Positions 15,854 through 25,483 of a stretch of DNA of 64,000 bases are shown piece after piece. Positions within the stretch are counted from its first letter, which is position 1; every line of letters starts with the position of its first letter. A model generated the notes under the pieces. That model searched no databases and was not told the origin of the DNA. It worked only from the letters and a program-made list of their open reading frames with translations. The position numbers were made by a program, and so were the translations under genes. Origin of the DNA: Sinorhizobium garamanticum (GTDB lineage Bacteria > Pseudomonadota > Alphaproteobacteria > Rhizobiales > Rhizobiaceae); the NCBI RefSeq assembly GCF_029892065.1, contig NZ_CP120373.1, positions 2,046,001 to 2,110,000 on the forward strand, in the 5' to 3' direction.

Positions 15854-18487
15854 TCAACGCATATCGAGCAGGCGTTCAAGATATTGCCGCTCGGCTTCCG
15901 GAGACAGGCTGTCACCGAGCTTGCGGCGGATCGCGTCGAGGATTTCGCGGGCGCGCTGGGTGTCGATTTCGTCCGGAACCTTAACCTGGTCGCCGAAGTC
16001 GGGACCGACGTTCTGCTGACGACGGCCGAGCGGGTCGCGTCCATTCTGGCCGTATTGCGGAACGCCCTGTCCGGGACCCTGCTGCCCTTGGGCCTGCATC
16101 TGGTTCATCATGTCCTGTGCGCCTTCGCGCAAGGCCTGCAACGCCCGGCCCTGACTGCCGACAGCCTGTTCGCCCTGGCCTTCGCCAAGAGCGTCGGCCG
16201 CTCCCTTCATCTCGCGCTGTGCTTCGCCGAAGCCCTTGCCGGGCTTGACGCCAAGCTGCTCGAGGCCCTTCTGCAGCTCGCCGAGCTGCTTGCCAAGCCC
16301 TTCCTGCTGCTGCCTCAGTTGCTTCAAGGCTTCCTTCAACTGTTCGGCGGTCATGTCGTCGAGCGGGTTGGGCTGGCCGTTGGGATCGTTTCGCTGCCCG
16401 GGATCCTGCGGCATGTCCTGGCCGAAAAGTTCGTTGTCTTCGCCCTGTAGCGGATCGCCACGTTGCATGCGGTCGCGCAGCGCCTGGTCAAGCTTGAAGG
16501 TCTCGTCCATCAACTGTTGCTGCTGCTGCATCAACTGGCCGAGCTTGTCCATCTGCTGGCGCATGGCGTTGTTCTGCTCGCCCATTTGCGGCATGCGCCC
16601 GGCCTGCAGGTTGTTCATCATTCTCTGCAGTTCGGAGAGGAGTTGGCGCGCCTGATCGCGTGAGCCGGATCGGGCCAGGTTTTCGATCTGGTCCATCATC
16701 TTTTGCAGGTCCTGCTGGCGCAGCACGTTGTTCTGGTCGGGGTTGACCGCCATGCGCGGATTTTTCGCGGCTTGCCGTGCAAGTTCCTGCATGTATTCCT
16801 GCATCGCCTGGCGCAATTCCTGCATCAGCTTGGCGATTTCCTCGTCGGGCGCGTCGCGGTCCAGTGCATCGGAAAGCTTCTGCTGGGCGTCGCGCAGCCG
16901 CCGCTCGGCGAGCGACAGATCTCCGTCCTCGATGCCGAGAGCAATCTCCCAGAGATGATCAGCTGCGTCCCTGAGCATGTCGTCGTTGCGCGCGAGCGCC
17001 ATGCGCGTGCGCGCCGACTGGATCAGCAGGAAATGCGTAAGATTGGGGATCGTCTGCTCCGCGTAGAGCGTCAGTGCGTCGTTGAGATCGATCGCGCGTG
17101 GCAGGTCGTTGACGTTAAGCGCGAAGACCTGTCGTTGCTCGGCAACGGCGGCGGCGAGCGGTTCGAAGAACTGCCGGGCCGGGAGGATCATGTCCTGCGG
17201 CACACTTCGGCCTTCCTGGCCGGCGGCATCGCGGGCGACCAGGGTGATGCGCACACGCTTTCCGGCGAGCGGATGCTCGCTGAGGTTCCGGCTCGTGGTC
17301 CCTTTGGCCTCACGGGCATTGCGGCGCGGCAGGTCGAGGCGATACTCGGGCGGAGGGTAGAGCGACCGGGCGCCGGCAGGCGGCTCGTCCAACGGCTTGA
17401 TCTCAGCCCAGGCCTGCGAGATGCCGTAGTCGTCATGCGCGAGGAAGCTCATTTCGAGCGACGCATTCGCGGTCGGGCGCGGGGCGCCATCGAAAGCGAT
17501 GTCCGGGACGCTGTCCGGCGTGATCTTGAAGTTCCAGCTTTGCCCGCCGACCGAAAGCGTTCCGTCCTTTGTTATTTTGTAGAGATGGTTGCGGACGCCG
17601 TTTCGCGGCGCCTGCACGGTTTCCTGCGGCTCCGTCTTTGGCTCCGATTTCGCTTTGTCCGCGGAAGCCGGAATGACGATCGGTCCCGTTCCGCCGGACT
17701 CGACGTAGCTCACGCGCGCCTCCGGTCCGGCACCGGTTATCCTGACCGTCAAATCACTGAACTGCGGCACGGTGATGAGGGCCTTTTCCTGAGCCAGGGC
17801 CTGCTCCTGAGCGGAGGCCGTGTCCTGCCGGCCGGTCAGGAAGATCGGCGCGCGGCCGGTATAGGCCGGCGGCGTCACCCAGGCGTCGATGCGGATGTCC
17901 GCCGCGACGACCTGTTGCTGGGGTAGCCGGAAAGCGTCCGTTACCAGCCCCGCGCGGTTCGAATAGGAGTAGGCAAATGCAAGGCAGGCGAGCAGCACGG
18001 GGACCGCCCTGAGTGCCCAGGGGTCATGCCGCGCGATGTCGGGGCGCGGAAGGCCGGTGTCCAGTGCACGGACCATTCGGGCCATGCGCGCCTGGTGCTC
18101 CCGCCACAGCGCCGCCCCGAATGCTCCCTCCGTTGCCGGCGTGTCGTCCTGGACGCGGATCGCCTGATGGGGCAGGTCGTTGCGCTCTTCGAGCATCCGG
18201 TCGGCATCGGTGTGTTCCGGCCAGCGGACCCGGGTCAGCGGCAGGAGCGAGAAGAACAAGCCTGCGAAGAAGACGAGAAGGATTGCGGCGTGCAGCCACA
18301 ACGGCGCGACGCGGAAGAAGCCAAGCCAGCCTGCGGAGAGGAACAGAAGAACGATTGACGCAGGCGTCAGCGCGCGGGGCAGAACCTGCTCCGCCAAAAG
18401 GACCAAGCGGGCGAAAAACCTCTTGGTTGCCAGCATCCTGGCAAAGGGCTTCGTTTGTGGCGTGTCGTCCCGCCGGAATTGCGTCAT
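15854..18487 (-). CDS. DUF4175 (TIGR02302) family large membrane protein
   Basis: An 877-residue protein. Two to three hydrophobic helices (about 38-85) and another near 165 are followed by an extracytoplasmic beta-rich region. The C-terminal third (about 540-830) is strongly helical and very rich in Gln, Met, Asp and Gly, with runs such as MQQQQQLMDETFKLDQ and repeated LQ/GQ heptad-like blocks. The family is restricted to alpha-proteobacteria and has no assigned function. The length is typical. The gene ends right at the RIME 5 remnant, and its start is 38 bp from RIME 6. Confidence 0.82.
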   Translation of the reverse strand: MTQFRRDDTPQTKPFARMLATKRFFARLVLLAEQVLPRALTPASIVLLFLSAGWLGFFRVAPLWLHAAILLVFFAGLFFSLLPLTRVRWPEHTDADRMLEERNDLPHQAIRVQDDTPATEGAFGAALWREHQARMARMVRALDTGLPRPDIARHDPWALRAVPVLLACLAFAYSYSNRAGLVTDAFRLPQQQVVAADIRIDAWVTPPAYTGRAPIFLTGRQDTASAQEQALAQEKALITVPQFSDLTVRITGAGPEARVSYVESGGTGPIVIPASADKAKSEPKTEPQETVQAPRNGVRNHLYKITKDGTLSVGGQSWNFKITPDSVPDIAFDGAPRPTANASLEMSFLAHDDYGISQAWAEIKPLDEPPAGARSLYPPPEYRLDLPRRNAREAKGTTSRNLSEHPLAGKRVRITLVARDAAGQEGRSVPQDMILPARQFFEPLAAAVAEQRQVFALNVNDLPRAIDLNDALTLYAEQTIPNLTHFLLIQSARTRMALARNDDMLRDAADHLWEIALGIEDGDLSLAERRLRDAQQKLSDALDRDAPDEEIAKLMQELRQAMQEYMQELARQAAKNPRMAVNPDQNNVLRQQDLQKMMDQIENLARSGSRDQARQLLSELQRMMNNLQAGRMPQMGEQNNAMRQQMDKLGQLMQQQQQLMDETFKLDQALRDRMQRGDPLQGEDNELFGQDMPQDPGQRNDPNGQPNPLDDMTAEQLKEALKQLRQQQEGLGKQLGELQKGLEQLGVKPGKGFGEAQREMKGAADALGEGQGEQAVGSQGRALQALREGAQDMMNQMQAQGQQGPGQGVPQYGQNGRDPLGRRQQNVGPDFGDQVKVPDEIDTQRAREILDAIRRKLGDSLSPEAERQYLERLLDMR

Positions 18488-18524
18488 CCGCCCAAGTTCC
18501 CTTTCGGTCGCTCATGGTCGCTCT

Positions 18525-18616
18525 TCTGCATGTATGCTTAAATCCTAGCCGATCAAGGATAAAACATGCAGCAATTCAAAGTGCTACAGCGTCCGTGCGT
18601 GTCTGAAAAGACGCAC
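18525..18616 (-). repeat. RIME copy 6 (inverted orientation)
   Basis: The order is reversed relative to copy 1: CTGCATGTATGCTTAAATCC...AAAACATGCAG, then spacer CAATTCAAAGTGCTACAGCG, then GTCCGTGCGTGTCTGAAAAGACGCACGGCGC. It lies between lysA and the DUF4175 gene, which run in the same direction. Confidence 0.87.
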
Positions 18617-18736
18617 GGCGCGTAGTAATCCTTGCACCGCAGGATAACACCGTTTGTGGCGAAGACGAGGGCGACAACAAATCGTGATCGCCGCGCGGCC
18701 ATGCGGTCTCTCAGCCAGAAACCGAACGAGAGCGGC

Positions 18737-20005
18737 TCAGTCAAGCCAGTCCGGCACCGAGTCGAGGCCGATCAGACTGTCATAGTCCTTACGCGGACGC
18801 ACGACGTGGAAGCGGTCGCCCTTGACGAGCACTTCCGGCACGAGCAGGCGGCTGTTGTAGGTACCCGACTGCACGGCGCCGTAAGCACCGGCCGAGCCGA
18901 TTGCGAAGAGATCGCCCGGTTTCGGCATCGCCATCTCGCGATCGAGCGCCAAGTAGTCGCCAGTTTCGCAAACAGGGCCAACCACGTCGGCCTTGATGCG
19001 CGGCGCATTGGCAGCGGAAATCCTCACCGGCCGGATTTCGTGATAGGCCTCGTAGAGCGTCGGGCGGATCAGGTCGTTCATCGCGCTGTCAACGATGACG
19101 AAGGTCTTGTCGCCGCCATCTTTTACGTAGACCACTTCGGTGACGAGAATACCGGCGTTGCCGACGATCAGCCGGCCGGGTTCGGTGACGATGCGGCAAT
19201 CAAGGCCCTTAAGCTGGTTCTTGACGATGTCGGCATAGGCATCGGGCAATGGCGGCGGATTGTTGTCTTCCTTGTAGGGAATGCCGAGACCTCCGCCGAT
19301 ATCGACGTGGTCGATCACATGGCCATCGGACCTGAGGGTATCGACGAGCTCACGCAGCAGCTTGAAGGCATCATCGAACGGCTGCAACTCCGTGATCTGG
19401 CTGCCGATATGCATGTCGATGCCGGTGACCTTGATGCCGGGCAGGGTGGCCGCATGGGCATAAACGCTACGCGCCCGCTCCCAGGAAATACCGAACTTGT
19501 TCTCCTTCTTGCCGGTCGAAATCTTCGCATGCGTGCGGGCATCGACGTCCGGATTGATGCGGAAGGAAACATGCGCCTGCTTGCCGGCCCTTAGTGCCCT
19601 CTGGTTCAGGACCTCGAGCTCCGGTTCGGACTCGACATTGAAGCAATAGATCCCCGCCTCGATGGCGAAATCCATCTCGTGCGCGGTCTTGCCGACGCCG
19701 GAAAACATGATCCGGTTCGCCGGCACGCCGGCGGCAAGCGCGCGACGGAGTTCGCCCTCGGAAACCACATCGACCCCCGCGCCAAGCCGAGCCAGCGTCT
19801 TCAGCACGGCCTGGTTCGAATTGGCCTTCATGGCGTAGCAGACCATGGCGTCAACGTCGGCGAAGGCTTGCGCGAAGACCCGGTAGTGGCGTTCCAGCGT
19901 TGCGGTGGAATAGCAATAGAAGGGTGTTCCAACGGCTCTTGCGATGTCCGTCACGGGGACGTCTTCGGCGTAGAGAATTCCGTCACGGTATTGGAAATGG
20001 TTCAC
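18737..20005 (-). CDS. lysA: Diaminopimelate decarboxylase
   Basis: A 422-residue PLP-dependent fold-type III decarboxylase catalysing meso-diaminopimelate to L-lysine. The PLP lysine lies in MVCYAMKANSNQAVL (residues 54-68). Further family motifs are MHIGSQI, the glycine loop DIGGGLGIPY, EPGRLIVG and the substrate-binding GPVCETGDYLA. The start is a GTG at 20005. It forms a tight cluster with lptM (14 bp upstream) and argH, an arrangement conserved across proteobacteria. Confidence 0.95.
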   Translation of the reverse strand: MNHFQYRDGILYAEDVPVTDIARAVGTPFYCYSTATLERHYRVFAQAFADVDAMVCYAMKANSNQAVLKTLARLGAGVDVVSEGELRRALAAGVPANRIMFSGVGKTAHEMDFAIEAGIYCFNVESEPELEVLNQRALRAGKQAHVSFRINPDVDARTHAKISTGKKENKFGISWERARSVYAHAATLPGIKVTGIDMHIGSQITELQPFDDAFKLLRELVDTLRSDGHVIDHVDIGGGLGIPYKEDNNPPPLPDAYADIVKNQLKGLDCRIVTEPGRLIVGNAGILVTEVVYVKDGGDKTFVIVDSAMNDLIRPTLYEAYHEIRPVRISAANAPRIKADVVGPVCETGDYLALDREMAMPKPGDLFAIGSAGAYGAVQSGTYNSRLLVPEVLVKGDRFHVVRPRKDYDSLIGLDSVPDWLD

Positions 20006-20019
20006 GGGGTTCGCTCGGT

Positions 20020-20211
20020 TCAGAGGAGGGGATCAAGCAGGAAGGGCCGGTCCTCTACCGTATCCTTCTCTTCGACGGTTCCCGCCGGCGCCTTCGTGTT
20101 GAGCGTCGTGGCGCCCGGTCGGTCGAGATCGCCCTTACGCCCACAACCGATGAGAACCAGCCCGGGGATAGCGAGCACAAGCGCAAGCCGGGCTGCCTTC
20201 GTCAATGTCAT
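20020..20211 (-). CDS. lptM: LPS translocon maturation chaperone LptM-like small lipoprotein
   Basis: About 63 residues: a short signal peptide with lipobox LVLIGC, immediately followed by GRKGDLDRPG, the conserved LptM/YifL pattern. In E. coli LptM is an outer-membrane lipoprotein helping LptD oxidative maturation. Its position between argH and lysA supports the call. ATG 20217 is also in frame, but AAAGGA is better spaced to 20211. It is a good candidate for partnership with the oxidative folding proteins elsewhere in the window. Confidence 0.82.
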   Translation of the reverse strand: MTLTKAARLALVLAIPGLVLIGCGRKGDLDRPGATTLNTKAPAGTVEEKDTVEDRPFLLDPLL

Positions 20212-20250
20212 CGTCATTTTCCTTTGCCGGAACGGGAGCCGAGTGAGTTG

Positions 20251-20276
20251 GAGCGGGCGGGTTTCCCGTCCCGCTC
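20251..20276. other. GC-rich hairpin between argH and lptM
   Basis: GAGCGGG/CCCGCTC, with an inner CGGG/CCCG stem around a TTT loop, forms an 11-bp structure in the 120-bp argH-lptM gap. No U-tract is present on either strand, so it may shape mRNA processing or partial termination. Confidence 0.4.
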
Positions 20277-20331
20277 TGGTGCGATGTCTTATCGATTTTT
20301 CAGGGCCTTGTGCACCCTTTTTCTGCGCTGT

Positions 20332-21735
20332 CTAGTTGCGGGCCCGCCACCAGGCGATCTGCTTACGCACCTCGGCAGGCGCCGTGCCGCCGAAGCTGGT
20401 GCGGCTTGCGACCGAGGCCTCGACGGTGAGCACGTCGAAGACCTTCCCGGTGATCGCCGGGTTGATCGACTGCAGGTCGGCGAGCGAGAGATCGGCGAGA
20501 TCGCAACCCTTCTGTTCGGCAAGCGCAACGGCGCGGCCGGTCACATGATGGGCGTCACGGAAGGGCAGGCCCGCTTCTCTGACCAGCCAGTCGGCAAGGT
20601 CGGTTGCGGTCGAATAGCCGGAGCCCGCGGCAGCCTTCATCCGATCGGCACGCACGGTCATGTCGCGCACCATGCCGGTCATCGCTGCGATTGCCAGTTC
20701 GAGGCTCTCGGCGGCGTCGAAGACTTGCTCCTTGTCCTCCTGCATGTCCTTCGAATAGGCGAGCGGCAAGCCCTTCATCACGGTCAGCAGTGCGATCAGC
20801 GAGCCGTTGATGCGGCCCGTCTTGGCGCGGACGAGCTCGGCGGCGTCGGGGTTCTTCTTCTGCGGCATGATCGACGACCCGGTCGAAAACGCGTCCGACA
20901 GGCGGATGAAGCCGAATTGCGGCGTCGACCAGATGACGATCTCTTCGGCGAGGCGCGACAGGTGGGTCGCCGCGATCGAGGCGATCGAAAGGAACTCCAG
21001 TGCGAAGTCGCGGTCGGAGACGGTGTCGATGGAATTGCGGGTCGGCTCGCGGAAGCCAAGCGCCTTTGCCGTCATGTGCCGGTCGATGGGGAAGCCCGTG
21101 CCGGCCAGAGCTGCAGCGCCGATCGGGCTTTCGTCCATGTGCTCGATCGCGTGGCGGACGCGCGAGCGGTCGCGGCCGAACATTTCGACATAGGCCATGC
21201 AATGGTGACCGAAGGTGACCGGCTGCGCCGTCTGCAGATGGGTGAACCCGGGCATCACGGTATCGGCATGTTCTTCGGCGCGATCCAGGAAGGCGGCGAT
21301 CAGCGCTGTCAGGGCCTTTTCCGTTTTCTGCAGCTCTTCCTTCACCCACAGACGAAAGTCGAGCGCGACCTGGTCGTTGCGCGAGCGCGCCGTGTGCAGT
21401 CGGCCGGCAGCGGGCCCGATCAGGGTTGCCAGCCGCGCTTCGACATTCATGTGAATGTCTTCCAGGCGCCGTGAGAATTCGAACGCACCGCTTTCGATCT
21501 CTGACAGGATCGTGTTAAGCCCGTGAACGATCTTGTCTTTGTCTTCGGCAGAAATGATGCCTTGATGCGCCAGCATGGTCGCATGCGCTATTGAGCCGCG
21601 GATGTCCTGGGCATAGAGCTTCTTGTCGAAGCCGATCGAGGCGTTTATCTCCTCCATGATCGCATCCGGGCCAGAGGCGAAGCGCCCGCCCCACATCTGG
21701 TTGGAGGATTTCGTCTCGGAACTGCCGTCAGCCAT
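20332..21735 (-). CDS. argH: Argininosuccinate lyase
   Basis: A 467-residue fumarase/aspartase-superfamily enzyme splitting argininosuccinate into arginine and fumarate. It starts [55 protein letters not shown] text and the superfamily signature [12 protein letters not shown] are present. ATG 21735 gives the usual family length; the frame stays open upstream only through the oppositely oriented tlpA. The two genes are divergent with only 25 bp between starts, so their promoters must overlap coding sequence or each other. Confidence 0.96.
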   Translation of the reverse strand: MADGSSETKSSNQMWGGRFASGPDAIMEEINASIGFDKKLYAQDIRGSIAHATMLAHQGIISAEDKDKIVHGLNTILSEIESGAFEFSRRLEDIHMNVEARLATLIGPAAGRLHTARSRNDQVALDFRLWVKEELQKTEKALTALIAAFLDRAEEHADTVMPGFTHLQTAQPVTFGHHCMAYVEMFGRDRSRVRHAIEHMDESPIGAAALAGTGFPIDRHMTAKALGFREPTRNSIDTVSDRDFALEFLSIASIAATHLSRLAEEIVIWSTPQFGFIRLSDAFSTGSSIMPQKKNPDAAELVRAKTGRINGSLIALLTVMKGLPLAYSKDMQEDKEQVFDAAESLELAIAAMTGMVRDMTVRADRMKAAAGSGYSTATDLADWLVREAGLPFRDAHHVTGRAVALAEQKGCDLADLSLADLQSINPAITGKVFDVLTVEASVASRTSFGGTAPAEVRKQIAWWRARN

Positions 21736-21760
21736 GAGGATGCCCGCCTTGGAGAATGAA

Positions 21761-22456
21761 ATGCCAGACCAGAAGAAAACTCCCCTGGCCATCCGGTTGT
21801 TCGCGCTCGCCGCCCTTTTCGGCGTGATCGTCGGCGCGGCTGCGGTATACGTGAAGGAGACGGGGTCTGGCAATGCCACAGGATCCGGCGACAGTGCAGC
21901 GACGCAGACGGCGGAAGGCGGGAGCTGTCCACAAACCAAGGAAAAGGTTGCCTCGCTGACCCCGTTCATGAAGGGCCAGGTCGCCGCCATGACGCCGGCG
22001 GCCGACCCGCGTCCGATCAGTGGTCTCGATTTTAACGGCCCCGATGGAAAACCGCTGACACTAGCCGCCTTCGCCGGCAAGACGATCCTCGTCAATCTTT
22101 GGGCGACCTGGTGCGTGCCCTGCCGGGAAGAGATGCCGGCGTTGAATGAGCTGCAGAAAGCGCTCGGTGGCGACCGCTTCGCGGTCGTCGCGATCAACAT
22201 CGACACCGGCGCCGACGAAAAGCCCAAGGCCTTCCTCGATGAGATCGGAGTTCACGAGCTCGGCTACTACCGTGATGCGTCTATGGGCGTGTTCAATACG
22301 CTCAAGAAGGAGGGCCTCGCCTTCGGCCTTCCTGCTACGCTCCTCCTCGACGAGAAGGGCTGCCTGATCGGATCGATGAACGGTCCCGCCGCGTGGGACA
22401 GCGAAGATGCGAAGGGGCTCATTAAGGCAGCGCTGGGCACCGTGGCCGGCAGCTGA
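21761..22456 (+). CDS. tlpA: TlpA family thiol:disulfide interchange protein
   Basis: A 231-residue membrane-anchored thioredoxin-fold protein. It has an N-terminal TM helix at about 9-31, an extra Cys in [10 protein letters not shown] (C56), the active site [14 protein letters not shown] (117-121) and the cis-Pro in [12 protein letters not shown]. In Rhizobiales TlpA reduces periplasmic thiols needed for cytochrome aa3 maturation (CuA and ScoI). GGAG precedes ATG 21761. It is divergent from argH and converges with hbdA, the stops being only 3 bases apart. Confidence 0.9.
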   Translation: MPDQKKTPLAIRLFALAALFGVIVGAAAVYVKETGSGNATGSGDSAATQTAEGGSCPQTKEKVASLTPFMKGQVAAMTPAADPRPISGLDFNGPDGKPLTLAAFAGKTILVNLWATWCVPCREEMPALNELQKALGGDRFAVVAINIDTGADEKPKAFLDEIGVHELGYYRDASMGVFNTLKKEGLAFGLPATLLLDEKGCLIGSMNGPAAWDSEDAKGLIKAALGTVAGS

Positions 22457-22459
22457 CCG

Positions 22460-23332
22460 TCAGCGCGTCGGAATGGGCACGTCGCCGCGATAGTCGTAGA
22501 AGCCGCGGCCGGACTTGCGGCCGAGCCAGCCGGCCTCGACATATTTGACCAGCAGCGGACAGGGGCGGTACTTCGAGTCGGCCAAGCCGTCATGCAGCAC
22601 CTGCATAATCGAAAGGCAGGTGTCGAGACCGATGAAGTCGGCCAGTTGCAGCGGCCCCATCGGATGGTTGGCGCCGAGTTTCATCGCCGTATCGATGGCA
22701 TCCACGCTGCCAACGCCCTCGTAGAGGGTGTAGATCGCCTCGTTGATCATCGGCAGCAGGATGCGGTTGACGATGAAGGCGGGGAAATCCTCGGCGACGG
22801 TTACGGTCTTGTCGAGGCGGGCGACGAATTCCTTCGCTGCCTTGAACGTCTCTTCATCGGTCGCAATGCCGCGTACGAGTTCCACCAGCTTCATCACCGG
22901 AACCGGGTTCATGAAGTGGATGCCCATGAAGTGCTCCGGCCGGTCGGTCGCGGAAGCGAGCCGCGTGATCGACAGCGAAGAGGTGTTGGTTGCAAGAAGC
23001 GCTTCCGGCTTCATGATCGGGCAAACCTGGCCGTAAATCTTGCGTTTGACGGTTTCGTCTTCCGTCACCGCCTCAATGACGAGGTCGGCCTGAGAGAGAT
23101 CGTTGATGTCGGCGGAACCCTTGATCAGGGAAAGCGCCTTCTTGCGGTCCTCGTCGGTCATCTTGCCGGAGGAAACCTGACGGGCGAGATTGCCGTTGAT
23201 GGTCGCAAGCCCGGCCTCGATGCGGTCCGCAGCAAGGTCGTAGAGCTGCACCTTGTATCCGGCGGCTGCCGAAACATGGGCAATGCCGCAGCCCATCTGA
23301 CCAGCGCCAACAATTCCGACCGTCTTGATCAT
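22460..23332 (-). CDS. hbdA: 3-hydroxybutyryl-CoA dehydrogenase
   Basis: A 290-residue NAD-dependent enzyme interconverting 3-hydroxybutyryl-CoA and acetoacetyl-CoA (polyhydroxybutyrate, fatty-acid and amino-acid catabolism). The Rossmann motif GIVGAGQMGCG lies near residues 6-16. The family signature HFMNPVPVMKLVELVRG and the C-terminal GRKSGRGFYDY are present. It lies downstream of etfBA on the same strand, fitting a shared role in acyl-CoA oxidation, but a terminator-like hairpin sits in the 157-bp gap. Confidence 0.94.
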   Translation of the reverse strand: MIKTVGIVGAGQMGCGIAHVSAAAGYKVQLYDLAADRIEAGLATINGNLARQVSSGKMTDEDRKKALSLIKGSADINDLSQADLVIEAVTEDETVKRKIYGQVCPIMKPEALLATNTSSLSITRLASATDRPEHFMGIHFMNPVPVMKLVELVRGIATDEETFKAAKEFVARLDKTVTVAEDFPAFIVNRILLPMINEAIYTLYEGVGSVDAIDTAMKLGANHPMGPLQLADFIGLDTCLSIMQVLHDGLADSKYRPCPLLVKYVEAGWLGRKSGRGFYDYRGDVPIPTR

Positions 23333-23390
23333 TGAAGCTTACATCCATCCTCAAGAGATTTTCGGCAGCTTCGCAGCCGCAGAAACGAAA

Positions 23391-23419
23391 GTACCGGACC
23401 GTTCGGGCCGGCCCGGTAC
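23391..23419 (-). terminator. Terminator-like hairpin after etfA
   Basis: GTACCGG/CCGGTAC pairs around a GC-rich inner loop, and on the minus strand it is followed by TTTCGTTTC. It would end or attenuate the etfBA transcript before hbdA. The U-tract is interrupted, so termination may be partial. Confidence 0.5.
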
Positions 23420-23489
23420 GATTGTTAATGCCAAGCCCGCGCTTTTTCCAGCCTTTTTCATGCCGGAGGCAAACGCGTTTTACGCGTGG

Positions 23490-24419
23490 TTACAGCGCCT
23501 TTTCAAGTTCCGGCAGGACGTCGAAGAGGTCGGCGACGAGGCCGTAGTCGGCGACCTGGAAGATCGGCGCCTCCTCGTCCTTGTTGATCGCGACGATCAC
23601 CTTGGAATCCTTCATGCCGGCGAGGTGCTGGATGGCGCCGGAGATGCCGCAGGCGATGTAGAGGTCGGGGGCGACCACCTTGCCGGTCTGGCCGACCTGC
23701 CAGTCGTTCGGGGCATAACCGGCATCGACGGCGGCACGCGATGCACCGACGGCGGCACCGAGCTTGTCGGCGACCGGCAGGATCACTTCCTTGAACTTCT
23801 CCGACGAGCCGAGCGCCCGGCCGCCAGAGATGATGATCCTCGCCGAGGTCAGTTCCGGCCGGTCCGACGACGACAGCGCATCGGCAACATGGCTCGAAAC
23901 GCCGGGATTGGCGGCGGCCGAGACCGTCTCGATCGCGGCCGAGCCGCCATCCTGAGCCGCGGCAAAGGCGGCGGTGCGCACGGTGATCACCCGCTTGGCT
24001 TCGCTCGTCTGCACCGTCTGGATGGCGTTGCCGGCATAGATCGGCCGCCGATAGGTGTCGGCCGCAACCACCTCGATGATTTCCGAGACCTGGGCGACGT
24101 CGAGCAGGGCGGCAACCCGCGGCATGACGTTCTTGCCGACCGAGGTGGCGGCGGCGATGAGCGTGTCGTAGCCGCCGGCAAGCGAGACGATCGTGGCGGC
24201 CAGCGGCTCGGCGAGATTGTGGGCGAGCGAGGCGTCGTCGGCGACGAGCACCTTGGCGACACCGGCAAGCTTCGCCGCCTGTTCGGCGACGGCCTTGGCG
24301 CCCGAACCGGCGACGAGAATGTGGACGTCACCGCCGATCTTGGTAGCCGCCGTCAGCGCTTTGGCCGTCTGGTCGGAAAGGTTGGTATTGTCGTGGTCAG
24401 CCAGAAGCAGAATGGCCAT
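23490..24419 (-). CDS. etfA: Electron transfer flavoprotein subunit alpha
   Basis: A 309-residue FAD-binding subunit. It shows [22 protein letters not shown] at the N terminus and the C-terminal FAD domain with [37 protein letters not shown] and [13 protein letters not shown]. With EtfB it collects electrons from acyl-CoA and other dehydrogenases and passes them to ETF-ubiquinone oxidoreductase. It starts 24 bp after etfB with AGGGAGAT as ribosome-binding site. Confidence 0.96.
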   Translation of the reverse strand: MAILLLADHDNTNLSDQTAKALTAATKIGGDVHILVAGSGAKAVAEQAAKLAGVAKVLVADDASLAHNLAEPLAATIVSLAGGYDTLIAAATSVGKNVMPRVAALLDVAQVSEIIEVVAADTYRRPIYAGNAIQTVQTSEAKRVITVRTAAFAAAQDGGSAAIETVSAAANPGVSSHVADALSSSDRPELTSARIIISGGRALGSSEKFKEVILPVADKLGAAVGASRAAVDAGYAPNDWQVGQTGKVVAPDLYIACGISGAIQHLAGMKDSKVIVAINKDEEAPIFQVADYGLVADLFDVLPELEKAL

Positions 24420-24443
24420 TATGAGATCTCCCTTTCCTAACCT

Positions 24444-25193
24444 TTACAGAACGCCGGCTTCGCTCTTGAGCTTCTCGACGAGCTCGGCGACCGACTTGAC
24501 CTTGATGCCGGCCTTGCGGCCCGACGGCTCTTCCGTCTTCAACACCTTCAGCCGCGGGCTCGTGTCGACGCTGAAATCGGCCGGCGTGTGTCTGTCGAGC
24601 GGCTTCTTCTTCGCCTTCATGATGTTCGGCAGCGAGGCATAACGCGGCTCGTTCAGCCTGAGATCGGTGGTCACCACCGCCGGCAGCTTCAGTTCCACCG
24701 TCTGCAGACCGCCGTCGACTTCGCGGGTGACATTGACCTTGCCGTCACCGATCTCGACCTTGGAGGCAAAGGTGCCCTGGGCCCAGCCCAAGAGCGCCGA
24801 GAGCATCTGGCCGGTCTGGTTGGAATCGTCGTCGATCGCCTGCTTGCCGACGATGATCAGCCCCGGCTGTTCGGCCTCGGCCACGCCCTTGACGATCTTG
24901 GCAACGGCAAGCGGCTCGACCTGGTCTTCGGTCTCGACCAGGATCGCCCGGTCGGCACCCATGGCGAGCGCGGTCCGGAGCGTCTCCTCGGCCTTGGCCG
25001 GACCGATCGACACCACTACCACTTCACTCGCCTTGCCGGCTTCCTTCAAGCGGAGCGCCTCTTCGACCGAGATCTCGTCGAACGGGTTCATCGACATCTT
25101 GACATTGGCAAGCTCGACGCCGGTGCCATCCGCCTTCACCCGGATCTTGACGTTAAAGTCGACGACCCGCTTCACCGTTACTAGGATTTTCAT
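24444..25193 (-). CDS. etfB: Electron transfer flavoprotein subunit beta
   Basis: A 249-residue AMP-binding subunit, starting [20 protein letters not shown]. It contains the EtfB signature [16 protein letters not shown] and the C-terminal [12 protein letters not shown] segment. First gene of etfBA, with a strong GGAGGG ribosome-binding site. A palindrome at 25339-25358 in the upstream region is a candidate operator. Confidence 0.96.
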   Translation of the reverse strand: MKILVTVKRVVDFNVKIRVKADGTGVELANVKMSMNPFDEISVEEALRLKEAGKASEVVVVSIGPAKAEETLRTALAMGADRAILVETEDQVEPLAVAKIVKGVAEAEQPGLIIVGKQAIDDDSNQTGQMLSALLGWAQGTFASKVEIGDGKVNVTREVDGGLQTVELKLPAVVTTDLRLNEPRYASLPNIMKAKKKPLDRHTPADFSVDTSPRLKVLKTEEPSGRKAGIKVKSVAELVEKLKSEAGVL

Positions 25194-25338
25194 GGATTCA
25201 TTCCCTCCAAGAGCTTTCGCAGGAAAATGCCCCTAAACAGAGCTGCCTGATTGTCGGTTGGCGACATCGATACGCGTTTTTTCTCCAATTACAATCGCCG
25301 TTCGCGAAGCTAAATCGATATAACCTCGAGATTTCGAA

Positions 25339-25358
25339 TGACGTTTACGTACACGTCA
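25339..25358. promoter_or_regulatory. Near-perfect 20-bp palindrome upstream of etfBA (candidate operator)
   Basis: TGACGTTTACGTACACGTCA is symmetric except for one base pair. It lies about 145 bp upstream of etfB in a 290-bp gap after the rhomboid gene. The TTTACGT core recalls the MerR-family LiuR sites proposed for acyl-CoA/branched-chain catabolism genes, of which etf is a known member. The regulator assignment is inference. Confidence 0.45.
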
Positions 25359-25483
25359 GAAGGGCGCTTGGCAAGCCGCCGGCACGGAACGCCAAAGGGC
25401 ACGGACCTTACCACCCGCGAAACGATCAACATATTGAAATTGCGACTCATATCTGCACGCACATTGTGCGGCCCCGTCGGCGC

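Noticed and set aside
15579..16019. Plus-strand ORF through the MITE-like element as a possible transposase
   Set aside because: Its translation has no DDE or HTH pattern, and it runs out of the element into the reverse of the DUF4175 gene.
18553..18744. Minus-strand ORF after lysA ending in RIME sequence (APCVFSDTHGRCSTLNCCMF)
   Set aside because: It needs a TTG start inside lysA, has no ribosome-binding site, and more than a third of it is RIME. Most likely a chance frame, although it shows the same RIME reading frame as the captured tails.
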